In this document: one piece after another, positions 19,347 through 31,816 of the stretch | Numbering within the stretch: the stretch's first letter is position 1 | How the letters are laid out: each line of letters starts with the position of its first letter | NCBI GenBank assembly: GCA_905479635.1 | Contig: CAJQNG010000040.1 | Span: 1 to 36,049 of the forward strand | From: an uncultured Boseongicola sp. | Lineage (GTDB): Bacteria > Pseudomonadota > Alphaproteobacteria > Rhodobacterales > Rhodobacteraceae | DNA: 36,049 nt | Reading direction: 5' to 3' | Position numbers and translations under genes: made by a program | The notes under the pieces: generated by a model | The model's input: the letters and a program-made list of their open reading frames with translations, nothing else | What the model was told of the DNA's origin: nothing | Database searches by the model: none

Positions 19347-20102
19347 CTAGATTTTCCATCCCGAATGGAGTGCGGCAATTCCCATAGAAAGGTTCCTAAA
19401 TTTAACCTGACCAAAGCCAGCCGCCTCAATCATATCTGCAAATTTAGCCTGGTCCGGGAACTTTCGAATCGATTCTACGAGGTACTGATAGCTGTCTCGA
19501 TCTCTGGCGATCAGTTGGCCCATCCGCGGGATCACGTTGAACGAGTACAGATCATACAACCTTTGCAGGCCGTCTACGGGGAGTTGCGAAAACTCGAGGA
19601 CCATCAGCCTGCCGCCTGGACGCAACACGCGATAGGCTTCGCTGAGCGCGTCCGGAATACGCGTCACATTCCGAATTCCGAAAGAGATTGTGTAAACGTC
19701 AAAAGAATTGTCCGCGAAGGGAAGGGCCATCGCGTCGCCAGTCACCCAGTTTAGCTGCGCTGACATCTCAGAGGCCTCAGCGCGCTTGCGACCCTCTGTT
19801 AACATCGATTCTGTTAAATCGAGAACGACGGCTTGCGAGCCCTTCGCGCGTTTCAGAAACCGGAACGAAATATCCCCTGTTCCTCCTGCCACATCCAAAA
19901 GGCGCTGGCCCGACCGTGGGGCGAGCCAGTCCATCATCGCTTCCTTCCAGAGACGATGAACACCTACCGACATGACATCGTTCATCACATCGTATTTAGA
20001 CGCCACATTTGTGAAGACATCATGCACCAGCCCGGCCTTCTCGTCCTCGCGAACGTCTCGGGCGCCGAAGTGGGTTCTCTTTTCAGTTTCGTTTTCTGTC
20101 AT
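19347..20102 (-). CDS. ubiE: Ubiquinone/menaquinone biosynthesis methyltransferase UbiE
   Basis: [53 protein letters not shown]. Start corrected to 20102. Confidence 0.95.
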   Translation of the reverse strand: MTENETEKRTHFGARDVREDEKAGLVHDVFTNVASKYDVMNDVMSVGVHRLWKEAMMDWLAPRSGQRLLDVAGGTGDISFRFLKRAKGSQAVVLDLTESMLTEGRKRAEASEMSAQLNWVTGDAMALPFADNSFDVYTISFGIRNVTRIPDALSEAYRVLRPGGRLMVLEFSQLPVDGLQRLYDLYSFNVIPRMGQLIARDRDSYQYLVESIRKFPDQAKFADMIEAAGFGQVKFRNLSMGIAALHSGWKI

Positions 20103-20326
20103 GGCTATGCGCCCAAGGTTTTCCACACTTCCGATATAGCCTGCCCGCGAAAGACACAAACGTGTTGAATGGACGCGGAGGGAGGGTGAGGCTGCCCTCA
20201 CTGAATTCTCCATATTCTTTCTGTGCAAACTGGAATGTAAACGCTTTGCATTGATCCCCTTATCCAACCCAACAGTAAGCCTCCGAAGAAAGGCGATGTC
20301 CTGATGAAACAGCTGCTTTTTGGACA

Positions 20327-20959
20327 ATGCTGGGTCTTCTGGGGTCCGGAGCCGTCTACGGCGTTGCGATTAACCGTGTAGTCGCGGCGCCGCTCTTGCG
20401 ACAAATCGGTATTGATCCTGACGGATTCTGGACGCGAAGTGTATTGACGGTCATTGCTATTCCTCTTGCCGGACTGCCGGTTGCGGGTCTGATGCGATCT
20501 ATCGCCAGCCTGGGTTTCGATCGGGCGGGTTGTGATGTTCACGGGTCTTCCGCCTTGCAGCCTCGTTAGGGCGCGCGATATTTCTTCACACTTGCGTCAC
20601 TTGCGTCACTTGCATTGACCGACCTGATCATTTTCGTCGGCGCAGACCCGCAAGAGCGCCTGATATTTCGCGGTTTCATGACGGTTTTCGGAGCAGCCGT
20701 TCTCTTCGCAGGCCTTTGGATTTTTGAGGCGCGCGTTCGCTACGATAATTCGACCCTTTTTGCGACCGACTATTCAGGCCGTGAGCCGCGACACGAAGGA
20801 GCGAATTTGGAGGACATTCAGATCAACGCTGACGCAGGGGACTACCATCTTCTGTTTCGCAGGAGGCGAAAAGCGCGTATCTCGTTCTTCTATTCTGGAG
20901 CGAACGACATGATGACACTGGTCTGGCAGAAATTAGAGACAAATGCCCGAGCTTCCTGA
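20327..20959 (+). pseudogene. Membrane protein gene interrupted by an in-frame TAG at 20567-20569
   Basis: ORFs 20327-20569 and 20615-20959 are in the same frame; both are hydrophobic, with a C-terminal PH-like region (ARVRYDNSTLFATDYSG...). No obvious start with RBS. Confidence 0.45.
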
Positions 20960-21794
20960 GGTAGAAACAGTCCGAAAAGGACTTTTGCCGGTGATGGAAG
21001 GGTTGGTGATCCGGCATGCGGACGTGCGTCGACCGGATTTGCGATGGCCGCTACCGGAACGCATGTCAGAACGGCTGTCCGGACAGCGCGTCCTCAGGTT
21101 GCGTCGACGGTCCAAATACATCCTTGTTGATCTTTCAAGCGAAGAAACGCTGATCATACATCTTGGAATGTCGGGACGTATACTTATTTCCGAAAAACCT
21201 CTTGGCGTATTTCATCACACGCTTCCTGCACCTGAAAAGCACGATCACGTTGTTTTCGAGATGGAGACCGGCGCACGTATCGCGTTTAACGATGCTCGTC
21301 GCTTTGGCGCCATGGATCTGGCACCGACAGAGCTTGTCGAGGCGCATTGGTTGCTGAAAGATCTTGGACCAGAGCCCTTGGGGAATGTCTTCAACGAAGA
21401 TTATCTTGAGGCACGGCTTCGCGGTCGGAATATGCCAATGAAAACAGCGCTGTTAGATCAGAAGATTGTCGCTGGCCTTGGCAATATTTATGTGTGCGAG
21501 GCGCTGAACCGTGCCGGCATATCGCCCCGGCGAAAGGCTGGAAACCTGTCGCGCCCTCAGATAGCTCGGCTGGTTCCAATCATCCGGGACGTTTTGAACG
21601 AGGCGATTGCAGCGGGTGGATCGTCTCTTCGGGACTATCGGCAGACAGATGGTGAACTTGGGTACTTCCAGCACGCTTTCCGCGCTTATGACCGCGAGGA
21701 TCAGCCTTGCAGAACGCCCGAGTGCGACGGCACTATTGTGCGGATCGTTCAATCCGGGCGGTCGACGTACTTCTGTCCCGGGTGTCAAAGATAA
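20943..21794 (+). CDS. mutM: Formamidopyrimidine-DNA glycosylase
   Basis: [15 protein letters not shown]-terminus; [11 protein letters not shown]-terminal zinc finger [28 protein letters not shown]. Confidence 0.97.
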   Translation: MPELPEVETVRKGLLPVMEGLVIRHADVRRPDLRWPLPERMSERLSGQRVLRLRRRSKYILVDLSSEETLIIHLGMSGRILISEKPLGVFHHTLPAPEKHDHVVFEMETGARIAFNDARRFGAMDLAPTELVEAHWLLKDLGPEPLGNVFNEDYLEARLRGRNMPMKTALLDQKIVAGLGNIYVCEALNRAGISPRRKAGNLSRPQIARLVPIIRDVLNEAIAAGGSSLRDYRQTDGELGYFQHAFRAYDREDQPCRTPECDGTIVRIVQSGRSTYFCPGCQR

Positions 21795-21857
21795 CTTGAT
21801 CGCAAAAATTTGAGTGCTAAGCCTTTTTGTCTAAAGTAACCGCCAAAGCGGGGTTTC

Positions 21858-22634
21858 ATGGCTTACAATACAATCGTCGTAGACGTTGAAGACCAAATTG
21901 CAACCATTCGGCTAGATCGGCCGGATGCGCTGAACGCGCTGAACGCGGAGCTGCTTTCTGAACTTGCGCAGGCCGTCACCGAGATGGATGCCAACGTTAA
22001 AATCAGATGTATGATCCTGACTGGTTCTGAAAAGGCGTTTGCCGCTGGAGCGGATATCAACGAAATGGCAGACCTCAACTTCGTTGATGTCTTTGCCACC
22101 GACTTTCTCGCAAATGACGCCGAGGCGATTATGCGGTGTCGCAAGCCAATTATCGCGGCGGTCTCAGGGTATGCGCTGGGCGGTGGATGTGAATTGGCCA
22201 TGATGTGCGACTTCATACTTGCGTCGGACACTGCCAAGTTTGGTCAGCCAGAGATAAATCTTGGTGTGGTTGCAGGGCTGGGTGGTTCGCAGCGCCTGAC
22301 GCGTTTCGTTGGCAAGTCAAAGGCCATGGAAATGCATCTGACCGGTCGCTTTATGGACGCCGACGAAGCCGAGCGCTCGGGTTTGGTAAGTCGTGTCGTT
22401 CCGGTCAAGAAATTGATGGAAGAAGCTCAGTCTGCGGCGCACAAAATTGCTGAAAAGTCGGCGATCGCGACTATGGTCGTGAAAGAGGCCGTCAACCGAA
22501 GCTACGAAACGACCCTGCGCGAAGGCCTCCTTTTTGAGCGCCGCGTTTTCCATTCTTTGTTTGCGACCGAAGACCAGTCAGAAGGCATGACCGCCTTCAA
22601 AGAGAAGCGGGAAGCGCAGTTTCGCGACAAGTAA
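21858..22634 (+). CDS. Enoyl-CoA hydratase/isomerase family
   Basis: 258 aa; [51 protein letters not shown]. Confidence 0.93.
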   Translation: MAYNTIVVDVEDQIATIRLDRPDALNALNAELLSELAQAVTEMDANVKIRCMILTGSEKAFAAGADINEMADLNFVDVFATDFLANDAEAIMRCRKPIIAAVSGYALGGGCELAMMCDFILASDTAKFGQPEINLGVVAGLGGSQRLTRFVGKSKAMEMHLTGRFMDADEAERSGLVSRVVPVKKLMEEAQSAAHKIAEKSAIATMVVKEAVNRSYETTLREGLLFERRVFHSLFATEDQSEGMTAFKEKREAQFRDK

Positions 22635-22645
22635 GCCTTTTTCGT

Positions 22646-22684
22646 GTTTAGGGGACTTCCATTTGCGGGTCGAATCCCCTAAAC
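22646..22684. repeat. Inverted repeat GTTTAGGGGA...TCCCCTAAAC (10-bp arms, 19-nt loop)
   Basis: Perfect arms 22646-22655 and 22675-22684, immediately 3' of the enoyl-CoA hydratase gene. Confidence 0.6.
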
Positions 22685-22798
22685 GGCCCCGTACATGCGC
22701 GTGAGGCCCGCTTCGGCCAGATGAATCCGGTTGGTAAAACCCGGAGTTGGGCTCTTGCGCAAGAAATTTGATCTAGGCCCGACGAAAGGGAAACCACC

Positions 22799-23062
22799 AT
22801 GGCGAATTCGCCCCAGTCCAAAAAACGCGCACGCCAGAATGAGCGCCGTTTTGCCGTAAATAAAGCACGCCGTTCTCGTATCCGTACGCACCTTCGCAAA
22901 GTAGAGGAAGCAATTGCTTCAGGCGATAAGGATGCGGCAACTGCTGCGCTCCGCACTGCCGAGCCTGAATTGATGCGCGGCGTCACAAAAGGCGTTTACC
23001 ACAAAAATACAGCTGCCCGGAAAATGTCACGGCTGTCTTCCAGGGTCAAATCGCTTAGCTGA
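22799..23062 (+). CDS. rpsT: 30S ribosomal protein S20
   Basis: [55 protein letters not shown]. Confidence 0.97.
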   Translation: MANSPQSKKRARQNERRFAVNKARRSRIRTHLRKVEEAIASGDKDAATAALRTAEPELMRGVTKGVYHKNTAARKMSRLSSRVKSLS

Positions 23063-23085
23063 ACTCAGCCTAGAAGATTTTTTAA

Positions 23086-23112
23086 GCGCGCCCATTTTGG
23101 GCGCGTTTTTTT
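23086..23112 (+). terminator. Rho-independent terminator of rpsT
   Basis: CGCGCCCA-TTT-TGGGCGCG followed by TTTTTTT. Confidence 0.9.
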
Positions 23113-23276
23113 GTTAACTGATTGACCTGATAAGACTCTCCCTGGAACATTTCTTCCACCCGCTTGAGATTCGCAACGGCAATAAATGAGTCAAGCGTAA
23201 AGGTCTGTTGCGCGCGGCGGGAACACCGTCCTAATTTGATCGAGCGATTCACATCGTCCTTGGGGGGACATGGTCA

Positions 23277-23726
23277 ATGAGCGGGGCATCTGGTGTACTC
23301 GTCGGAGAGGTAAATCCCGACGTAGTTTGGCAGATATTGGAAGGCGATCCTTCTGCTATGCTGATTGACGTCAGGACGCGCGCCGAATGGGGTTTTGTCG
23401 GCGTACCTGATCTTGTGGAAGTTGGCCACACGACGACGTTCGTCGAATGGGCCGTCTTTCCTGACATGTCTGCAAACCCGCAGTTCGTGGCTGAGGTGAT
23501 GGAAGCAATCGGGGATAATATCCCGAGCATGCTTCTGTTCATTTGTCGGTCCGGCGTGCGTTCCCTTCGGGCTGCAACAGCAATCGCCGACCACTTCGCA
23601 ACTGTCGGAGTGTCGGCCGAGTGTCTGAATGTAGCCGAAGGTTTCGAGGGCGATCTGGATCCAAAGGGACACCGGGGCGGCCATAATGGATGGAAGGCCC
23701 GGGGGCTGGCTTGGCGCCAGTCCTAA
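23277..23726 (+). CDS. Rhodanese-like domain protein
   Basis: MLIDVRTRAEWGFVGVPDL; active-site loop CRSGVRS; GFEGDLD. Confidence 0.88.
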   Translation: MSGASGVLVGEVNPDVVWQILEGDPSAMLIDVRTRAEWGFVGVPDLVEVGHTTTFVEWAVFPDMSANPQFVAEVMEAIGDNIPSMLLFICRSGVRSLRAATAIADHFATVGVSAECLNVAEGFEGDLDPKGHRGGHNGWKARGLAWRQS

Positions 23727-23757
23727 ATGAAACGAGAGCACGACGGGTCGTAGGCGC

Positions 23758-25107
23758 ATGATAGAAGAGACTTGGGGTAACATCCGCGGCGAGCTTTTGA
23801 AGTCCGTTGGTAGGAACAACTACGCAAATTGGATCGAGCCCCTTGAATTTTCCGCGCTGACGGATGGCGTCGCGACGTTCCTGGTGCCAACGCAATTCAT
23901 GGGAAATTGGGTTTCGCGCAACTTTGGCGAGCAAATTTTGCAGGAGCTGTCGAATGCCGGGCAAAGCGTGTCGCGGGTAGAGTTTTCTGTCCCAAGGCAA
24001 GCGTTGGCGCCGCGCCGCCAACCCGCCGTGAGGCCGAAGCCGACAGTCATCAACGATGGGGAAGATCTGCCGGGAGCGCCGCTTGATGGACGCTTTACGT
24101 TCGATACCTTTGTCGTCGGGAAGCCAAATGAATTGGCTCATGCGGCGGCGCGCCGTGTGGCCGAAGGCGGTCCGGTCACGTTTAATCCACTGTTTCTCTA
24201 TGGCGGCGTAGGGCTTGGTAAGACGCACCTGATGCATGCTATTGCCTGCGAGCTTCAGCGTCGCGAGCAGGGCTTGCGGATTGTGTATTTGTCGGCCGAG
24301 CAGTTCATGTACCGTTTTGTGCAGGCCTTGCGCGACAAAGATATGATCACGTTTAAGCAGCTATTCCGGTCGGTCGATGTGCTGATGATTGACGACGTGC
24401 AGTTCATTGCTGGCAAGGATGCGACGCAGGAAGAGTTCTTTCATACGTTTAACGCGCTTGTCGATCAGGGAAAGCAAATCGTTATCTCGTCAGACCGTGC
24501 TCCGACAGAGATTACCGGGGTCGAGGACCGTATTCTGAGCCGGCTTCAATCCGGACTGGTCGTCGATCTACACCCGACAAACTACGAGCTTCGGCTTGGA
24601 ATTCTTCAGCAGAAAGTTGAACATTACTCTGAGCAATTCCCGAACCTGGAGATTGCGAACGGTGTGCTTGAGTTCCTTGCCCATCGTATCTCGTCGAATG
24701 TTCGGGTTTTGGAAGGCGCCATGATGCGGTTATTTGCATTTGGCGCGCTTGTCGGGCGTGAGATTACACTCGAGCTGGCTCAGGATTGTTTGTCTGATAT
24801 CCTGCGGCACTCGGATCGAAAGATCACGGTGGAAGAAATTCAGCGCAAAGTGAGCGACCACTATAATATCCGGCTTAGCGATCTTATCGGACCAAAGCGC
24901 GTGCGAACCTTTGCGCGCCCGCGTCAGGTTGCGATGTATCTTGCGAAAACGATGACAAGTCGTTCGCTTCCTGAGATCGGGCGCCGTTTTGGCGGGCGCG
25001 ACCATACGACTATTATGCATGGCGTGCGCAAGATCGAAGAGTTGAAGCAACAAGACAGCCAGATAGCAGACGATCTTGAACTTTTGCGCCGGTCTCTCGA
25101 GGGGTGA
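23758..25107 (+). CDS. dnaA: Chromosomal replication initiator protein DnaA
   Basis: TFDTFVVGKPNELAHAAARRVAE, LYGGVGLGKTHLMHAIA, DDVQFIAGK, C-terminal GGRDHTTIMHGVRKIEEL. Confidence 0.98.
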   Translation: MIEETWGNIRGELLKSVGRNNYANWIEPLEFSALTDGVATFLVPTQFMGNWVSRNFGEQILQELSNAGQSVSRVEFSVPRQALAPRRQPAVRPKPTVINDGEDLPGAPLDGRFTFDTFVVGKPNELAHAAARRVAEGGPVTFNPLFLYGGVGLGKTHLMHAIACELQRREQGLRIVYLSAEQFMYRFVQALRDKDMITFKQLFRSVDVLMIDDVQFIAGKDATQEEFFHTFNALVDQGKQIVISSDRAPTEITGVEDRILSRLQSGLVVDLHPTNYELRLGILQQKVEHYSEQFPNLEIANGVLEFLAHRISSNVRVLEGAMMRLFAFGALVGREITLELAQDCLSDILRHSDRKITVEEIQRKVSDHYNIRLSDLIGPKRVRTFARPRQVAMYLAKTMTSRSLPEIGRRFGGRDHTTIMHGVRKIEELKQQDSQIADDLELLRRSLEG

Positions 25108-25173
25108 CAGGCGGGGGACGCTGTCTCCCGCGCGCTGCTGAGTATTCCAGTTAAAAAGAAAGCCACCGAGGCA

Positions 25174-25193
25174 CTTGACGCTTTGGCGTCAAG
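25174..25193. promoter_or_regulatory. Short hairpin CTTGACGC-TTTG-GCGTCAAG in the dnaA-dnaN gap
   Basis: Perfect 8-bp stem with TTTG loop, no downstream T-run. Confidence 0.45.
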
Positions 25194-25273
25194 GCAGGAA
25201 AGTCCCTCAAATTCCATTGCATGCAGCGGAAAACCGGATAAGTTGTTCGTCCGGCATCTTAGGGAGCGTGGAC

Positions 25274-26392
25274 ATGAAATTTTCTATCGAACGTAGCGCT
25301 TTGCTGAAGGCCGTTGGTCAGGCGCAATCGGTGGTCGAGCGCCGCAATACCATCCCAATCCTTGCGAACGTTTTGATTGAGGCCGAGGGTGATCAAGTCA
25401 GGTTTCGCGCGACCGATCTCGATATCGAGGTCGTTGACGAAGCGGCTGCGAAGATTGAACGTGCCGGCGCCACGACAGTAAGTGCTGTGACACTTCACGA
25501 GATCGTTCGAAAACTTCCTGACGGGTCTTTGGTGACTCTCACGGACGACGGAGCGTCTGGACGCCTGACAGTTGAGGCAGGACGGTCGAATTTTTCGCTT
25601 GCGACGCTGCCGCGCGAGGACTTCCCGGTCATGGCTTCGTCAGAGTACGAAGCAAACTTCGTTTGTCCCGCCCCGGTTTTGCGGCGGTTGTTCGATAAGT
25701 CTAAATTTGCGATTTCGACCGAGGAAACGCGATACTATCTGAACGGTGTCTATATGCATATTGCGGATGCAAATGGCGGGCAGGTTCTGCGTTGTGTAGC
25801 AACCGATGGCCATCGACTGGCGCGGATCGATGCGGATATGCCGGCGGGCGCCGAGGGCCTGCCGGGCGTCATCGTGCCACGCAAAACGGTTGGTGAGTTG
25901 CGCAAGTTGCTGGATGACGACGAAGCTGAGATCGCTGTATCCGTTAGTGAAACGAAGATCCGCTTCGCGGCGCCAGGAATCACGCTGACGTCTAAGGTTA
26001 TCGATGGAACATTCCCCGACTATACGCGCGTCATTCCTACCGGAAACACGCGTCGTCTGGAAGTAGACGCAGCTGAGTTCGCGAAGGCCGTTGACCGGGT
26101 CGCGACAGTTTCATCCGAACGCTCGCGGGCGGTGAAACTCTCGCTGGATGAAGATCGGCTGGTTTTATCTGTAAATGCTCCTGATAGTGGAGCCGCAGAA
26201 GAAGAGCTGGCGGTGGCTTATGGCGACGAAGCTCTCGAGATTGGATTTAATGCGAAGTACTTGCTTGAGATTGCAAGTCAGGTTGATCGAGAAAATGCGG
26301 TATTCTTGTTCAATTCTGCGGGTGACCCCACATTAATGCGTGAAGGCAACGACGAATCTGCAGTTTATGTTGTGATGCCAATGCGTGTCTAA
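25274..26392 (+). CDS. dnaN: DNA polymerase III sliding clamp (beta subunit)
   Basis: MKFSIERSALLKAVGQAQSVVERRNTIPILANVLIEA; DGHRLARID; YVVMPMRV C-terminus. Confidence 0.98.
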   Translation: MKFSIERSALLKAVGQAQSVVERRNTIPILANVLIEAEGDQVRFRATDLDIEVVDEAAAKIERAGATTVSAVTLHEIVRKLPDGSLVTLTDDGASGRLTVEAGRSNFSLATLPREDFPVMASSEYEANFVCPAPVLRRLFDKSKFAISTEETRYYLNGVYMHIADANGGQVLRCVATDGHRLARIDADMPAGAEGLPGVIVPRKTVGELRKLLDDDEAEIAVSVSETKIRFAAPGITLTSKVIDGTFPDYTRVIPTGNTRRLEVDAAEFAKAVDRVATVSSERSRAVKLSLDEDRLVLSVNAPDSGAAEEELAVAYGDEALEIGFNAKYLLEIASQVDRENAVFLFNSAGDPTLMREGNDESAVYVVMPMRV

Positions 26393-26452
26393 GCACCGCT
26401 CGGTACCATCCTCGCAACGAGCGGAAGTGGTATTGCAAAAAGGAAGGGCAGG

Positions 26453-27556
26453 GTGATGCCCGGTTGTTTTGTCACATCATTGACGATTTCTCATTTTCGG
26501 TCTCACAAGGTGACGCGGCTTTCGTTGGATAGCCGTCCTGTTGTCTTTCATGGAGCGAATGGCGCCGGAAAGACCAACGTTCTGGAGGCGGTATCGCTTT
26601 TGTCCCCGGGGCGCGGGTTGAGGCGCGCGGGCGTTGAGGAATTGATCCGAAGACCCGAAGCGCTGGGCTGGAAGATAAGCGCCGAGGTCGAAGCGGATGG
26701 CCGTTTGCATGAACTTGAGACTGGCGCTGAACCGGGGCAGTCTCGAAGCGTTCGGGTTGACGGCAAAGCGCATCCGCAGCTGGCCTTGGGCCGTGTAGCG
26801 CGCGTTATTTGGCTGGTGCCTGCTATGGATCGCCTGTGGCTTGAAGGTGCGGAAGGTCGGAGGCGCTTTCTGGACCGGATGACTATGAGTTTCTTGCCGG
26901 ACCACGCCGAGACTGTATTGGCTTATGACAAGGCAATGCGAGAACGGAACCGATTGTTGAAGGACATGGTCCGCGATGCGCATTGGTATCAGGTTCTGGA
27001 GCGCCAAATGGGCGAGGCCGGTGCGACGATTATGTCGAACCGGCGCGCGACTTTGGAGCGATTGGCGCAAGCACGGGATGGCGCAGAAACCGCATTTCCG
27101 GCAGCGGAGCTTTCGCTGACGCACCCGAACGAAGATTTGCCTGTAACCCCAGGCGAGCTTACGGATGCGCTGCAGACTGGGCGCGTGGCCGATTTGCGGG
27201 CCGGGCGCACCCTTGTCGGGCCGCACCGGATAGATATGCACGCGGTCTTTGCTCAGAAAGCAATTGCAGCAGAACAGTGTTCAACCGGCGAGCAAAAGGC
27301 TCTGCTGATATCACTGGTGCTCGCCAACGCACGGGCCTTGGCTGAAGACACAGGTGCGCCGCCTTTGATCCTGTTGGACGAAGTTGCAGCGCATCTGGAC
27401 GCCAGACGGCGTCAGGCCCTCTATGATGAGATTTGTGCGCTCAGAGCGCAGGCCTGGATGACCGGCACCGGGCCGGAGTTGTTTGACGGACTTGGCGCGC
27501 GCGCACAGATATTCGAGGTCGTTGACGCCAACGATGCGTCACAGGTCCGACCATGA
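26453..27556 (+). CDS. recF: DNA replication/repair protein RecF
   Basis: FVTSLTISHFRSHK, HGANGAGKTNVLEAVSLLSPGRGLR, STGEQKALLISLVLA, LILLDEVAAHLD. Confidence 0.97.
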   Translation: MMPGCFVTSLTISHFRSHKVTRLSLDSRPVVFHGANGAGKTNVLEAVSLLSPGRGLRRAGVEELIRRPEALGWKISAEVEADGRLHELETGAEPGQSRSVRVDGKAHPQLALGRVARVIWLVPAMDRLWLEGAEGRRRFLDRMTMSFLPDHAETVLAYDKAMRERNRLLKDMVRDAHWYQVLERQMGEAGATIMSNRRATLERLAQARDGAETAFPAAELSLTHPNEDLPVTPGELTDALQTGRVADLRAGRTLVGPHRIDMHAVFAQKAIAAEQCSTGEQKALLISLVLANARALAEDTGAPPLILLDEVAAHLDARRRQALYDEICALRAQAWMTGTGPELFDGLGARAQIFEVVDANDASQVRP

Positions 27557-28173
27557 CGATCTCACTTTCGGATGCGGCCCTCTATGCTGGGGCATTGTTC
27601 ATCCTGTTTTTGACGCCGGGGCCCGTCTGGGTGGCCCTTATGGCCCGTGCTATGTCAGGTGGCTTTCGGTCGGCGTGGCCACTTGCGATGGGCGTTGTCG
27701 TGGGGGATGTCATTTGGCCGTTGGTAGCGATCCTGGGCGTGACTTGGATTGTCTCGGTATTCGACGGGTTCATGGTGGTTCTAAAGTGGGTTGCCTGTTT
27801 CACTTTCTTGACCATGGGCTACCTCCTTATTCAAAGTGCCGGAAAAGCCATCGCCAAAGACAGCCGATTGACCCAGCCGGGAATGTGGGCGGGGTTTGTT
27901 GCCGGGCTCGCCGTGATCCTTGGCAATCCAAAGGCAGTCCTTTTCTACATGGGCGTTTTGCCAGGCTTCTTTGATCTTACGCAACTGACTGGCGCGGACA
28001 TTGCGGTGATCTGTGCGTTATCCTTTGCTGTGCCGTTGGCGGGAAACCTAATTCTTGCTGGATTTGTCGACCGAGCGCGTCGGTTGCTGACGTCTCCAAA
28101 GGCGCTGAAACGGATGAATATCGTATCGGGCGCGTTGCTTATTACGGTGGGAATTATCATTCCGTTCACCTGA
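27553..28173 (+). CDS. LysE/RhtB-family translocator
   Basis: 206 aa hydrophobic; FLTPGPVWVALMARAMSGGFRSAWPLAMGVVVGD; GNPKAVLFYMGVLPGF. Overlaps recF by 4 nt (ATGA). Confidence 0.9.
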   Translation: MTISLSDAALYAGALFILFLTPGPVWVALMARAMSGGFRSAWPLAMGVVVGDVIWPLVAILGVTWIVSVFDGFMVVLKWVACFTFLTMGYLLIQSAGKAIAKDSRLTQPGMWAGFVAGLAVILGNPKAVLFYMGVLPGFFDLTQLTGADIAVICALSFAVPLAGNLILAGFVDRARRLLTSPKALKRMNIVSGALLITVGIIIPFT

Positions 28174-28188
28174 GGTTTTGCCAGATAG

Positions 28189-30714
<2,526 letters not shown>

Positions 30715-30721
30715 AAATCTG

Positions 30722-30749
30722 GCGAGCGGGACCTTGTCCCGCTCGCTTT
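30722..30749 (+). terminator. Terminator-like hairpin after gyrB
   Basis: GCGAGCGGGAC-CTT-GTCCCGCTCGC followed by a short TTT. Confidence 0.7.
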
Positions 30750-30804
30750 GCAGACCTGTAACGCTGTCCGCGAAAAGTTAACCGCCGCGCAAAGCTGCGG
30801 TCGA

Positions 30805-31719
30805 TCAGGTTTTAGCCGCGTCCCGAAAATGGGTTTCGCCTCGACTGCGAGCGAGTTCGATCTGTTTTTGACGTTCGCGGAAGCGTTTGCGGTCAGACTC
30901 GGACGTTTCGTTGATGCACTGATGGCATGCGATGCCTTGTTCAAAAGCCGCGTGCGTTTTGTCATCTTCACTTATCGGGCGGCGGCAGGCATGGCAGAGG
31001 TCAAAACTGCCTTTTTCGAGACCGTGGCCTACGGAAACGCGGCCATCGAAGACGAAGCACTCGCCGTTCCACCGGCTTTGGGTCTTTGGCACCTCCTCTA
31101 GGTAGTTCAGGATGCCGTCCTTGAGGTGGAACACTTCGTCCACGCCCTGGCCGAGGAGATAGTTTGTCGCTTTTTCGCAGCGAATTCCGCCTGTGCAAAA
31201 CATCGCGATCTTTTTGCCCTCGAAGCGCAGCGCGTTCTCGGCCCACCACGCGGGGAATTCGCCGAAGGATTTTGTGACAGGGTCCTCGGCCCCCTCAAAA
31301 GTGCCTATGGCCACTTCGTAGTCGTTGCGCGTGTCAATGACGGCAACGTCTTGGGAAGAGATAAGGGTGTTCCAATCCTCGGGCGCGATATAGGTCCCGA
31401 CGCTTGCCGTTGGGTCGATATTTGGTTGACCCATGGTAACGATTTCGCGCTTTAGCCTGACCTTCATGCGGGGGAAAGGCATCGCTTCTGCGGTGCTTTC
31501 TTTCCACGCTATGTCGCCGCAACCGGGAAGGGACTTGATATGTCGTAGCGCGGCGTCGATCCCGTCTCGGCTTCCCGCGATCGTGCCATTTATTCCTTCT
31601 TCGGCAAGAAGCAGCGTTCCTCGCACGCCATTCGCGCAGCAGACTTTTGCCAGAGGGACTTTGAGGAGCTCCGGGCGATCAAATGAGGTGAACTTGTAGA
31701 GAGCGGCAACGATAAACAT
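30805..31719 (-). CDS. trhO: tRNA uridine 5-oxyacetic acid/5-hydroxyuridine pathway rhodanese TrhO (YceA-like)
   Basis: LLLAEEGINGTIAGS, VAVIDTRNDYEVAIGTFEGA, MFCTGGIRCEKAT, C-terminal zinc-binding CHACRRPI...CHQC. Confidence 0.93.
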   Translation of the reverse strand: MFIVAALYKFTSFDRPELLKVPLAKVCCANGVRGTLLLAEEGINGTIAGSRDGIDAALRHIKSLPGCGDIAWKESTAEAMPFPRMKVRLKREIVTMGQPNIDPTASVGTYIAPEDWNTLISSQDVAVIDTRNDYEVAIGTFEGAEDPVTKSFGEFPAWWAENALRFEGKKIAMFCTGGIRCEKATNYLLGQGVDEVFHLKDGILNYLEEVPKTQSRWNGECFVFDGRVSVGHGLEKGSFDLCHACRRPISEDDKTHAAFEQGIACHQCINETSESDRKRFRERQKQIELARSRGETHFRDAAKT

Positions 31720-31816
31720 GGGCGTATCCGCTAGCCCAAATAACCGCCGGGCTCAAGGGTGACAGTTGACGCTGCACACGATGATTTCTAGGCAAGGGTA
31801 AATCAAGGAGATCTGC

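Noticed and set aside
22662-22684. tRNA-like fragment GCGGGTCGAATCCCC
   Set aside because: No acceptor, D- or anticodon arms could be found around it; only reported as part of an inverted repeat.
23539-24237. 232-aa minus-strand ORF over the rhodanese/dnaA boundary
   Set aside because: Shadow ORF spanning two real plus-strand genes.
26477-27241. Long antisense ORF (254 aa) opposite recF
   Set aside because: Lies entirely inside a confidently identified recF on the other strand; composition is typical of shadow ORFs in GC-rich codon-biased genes.
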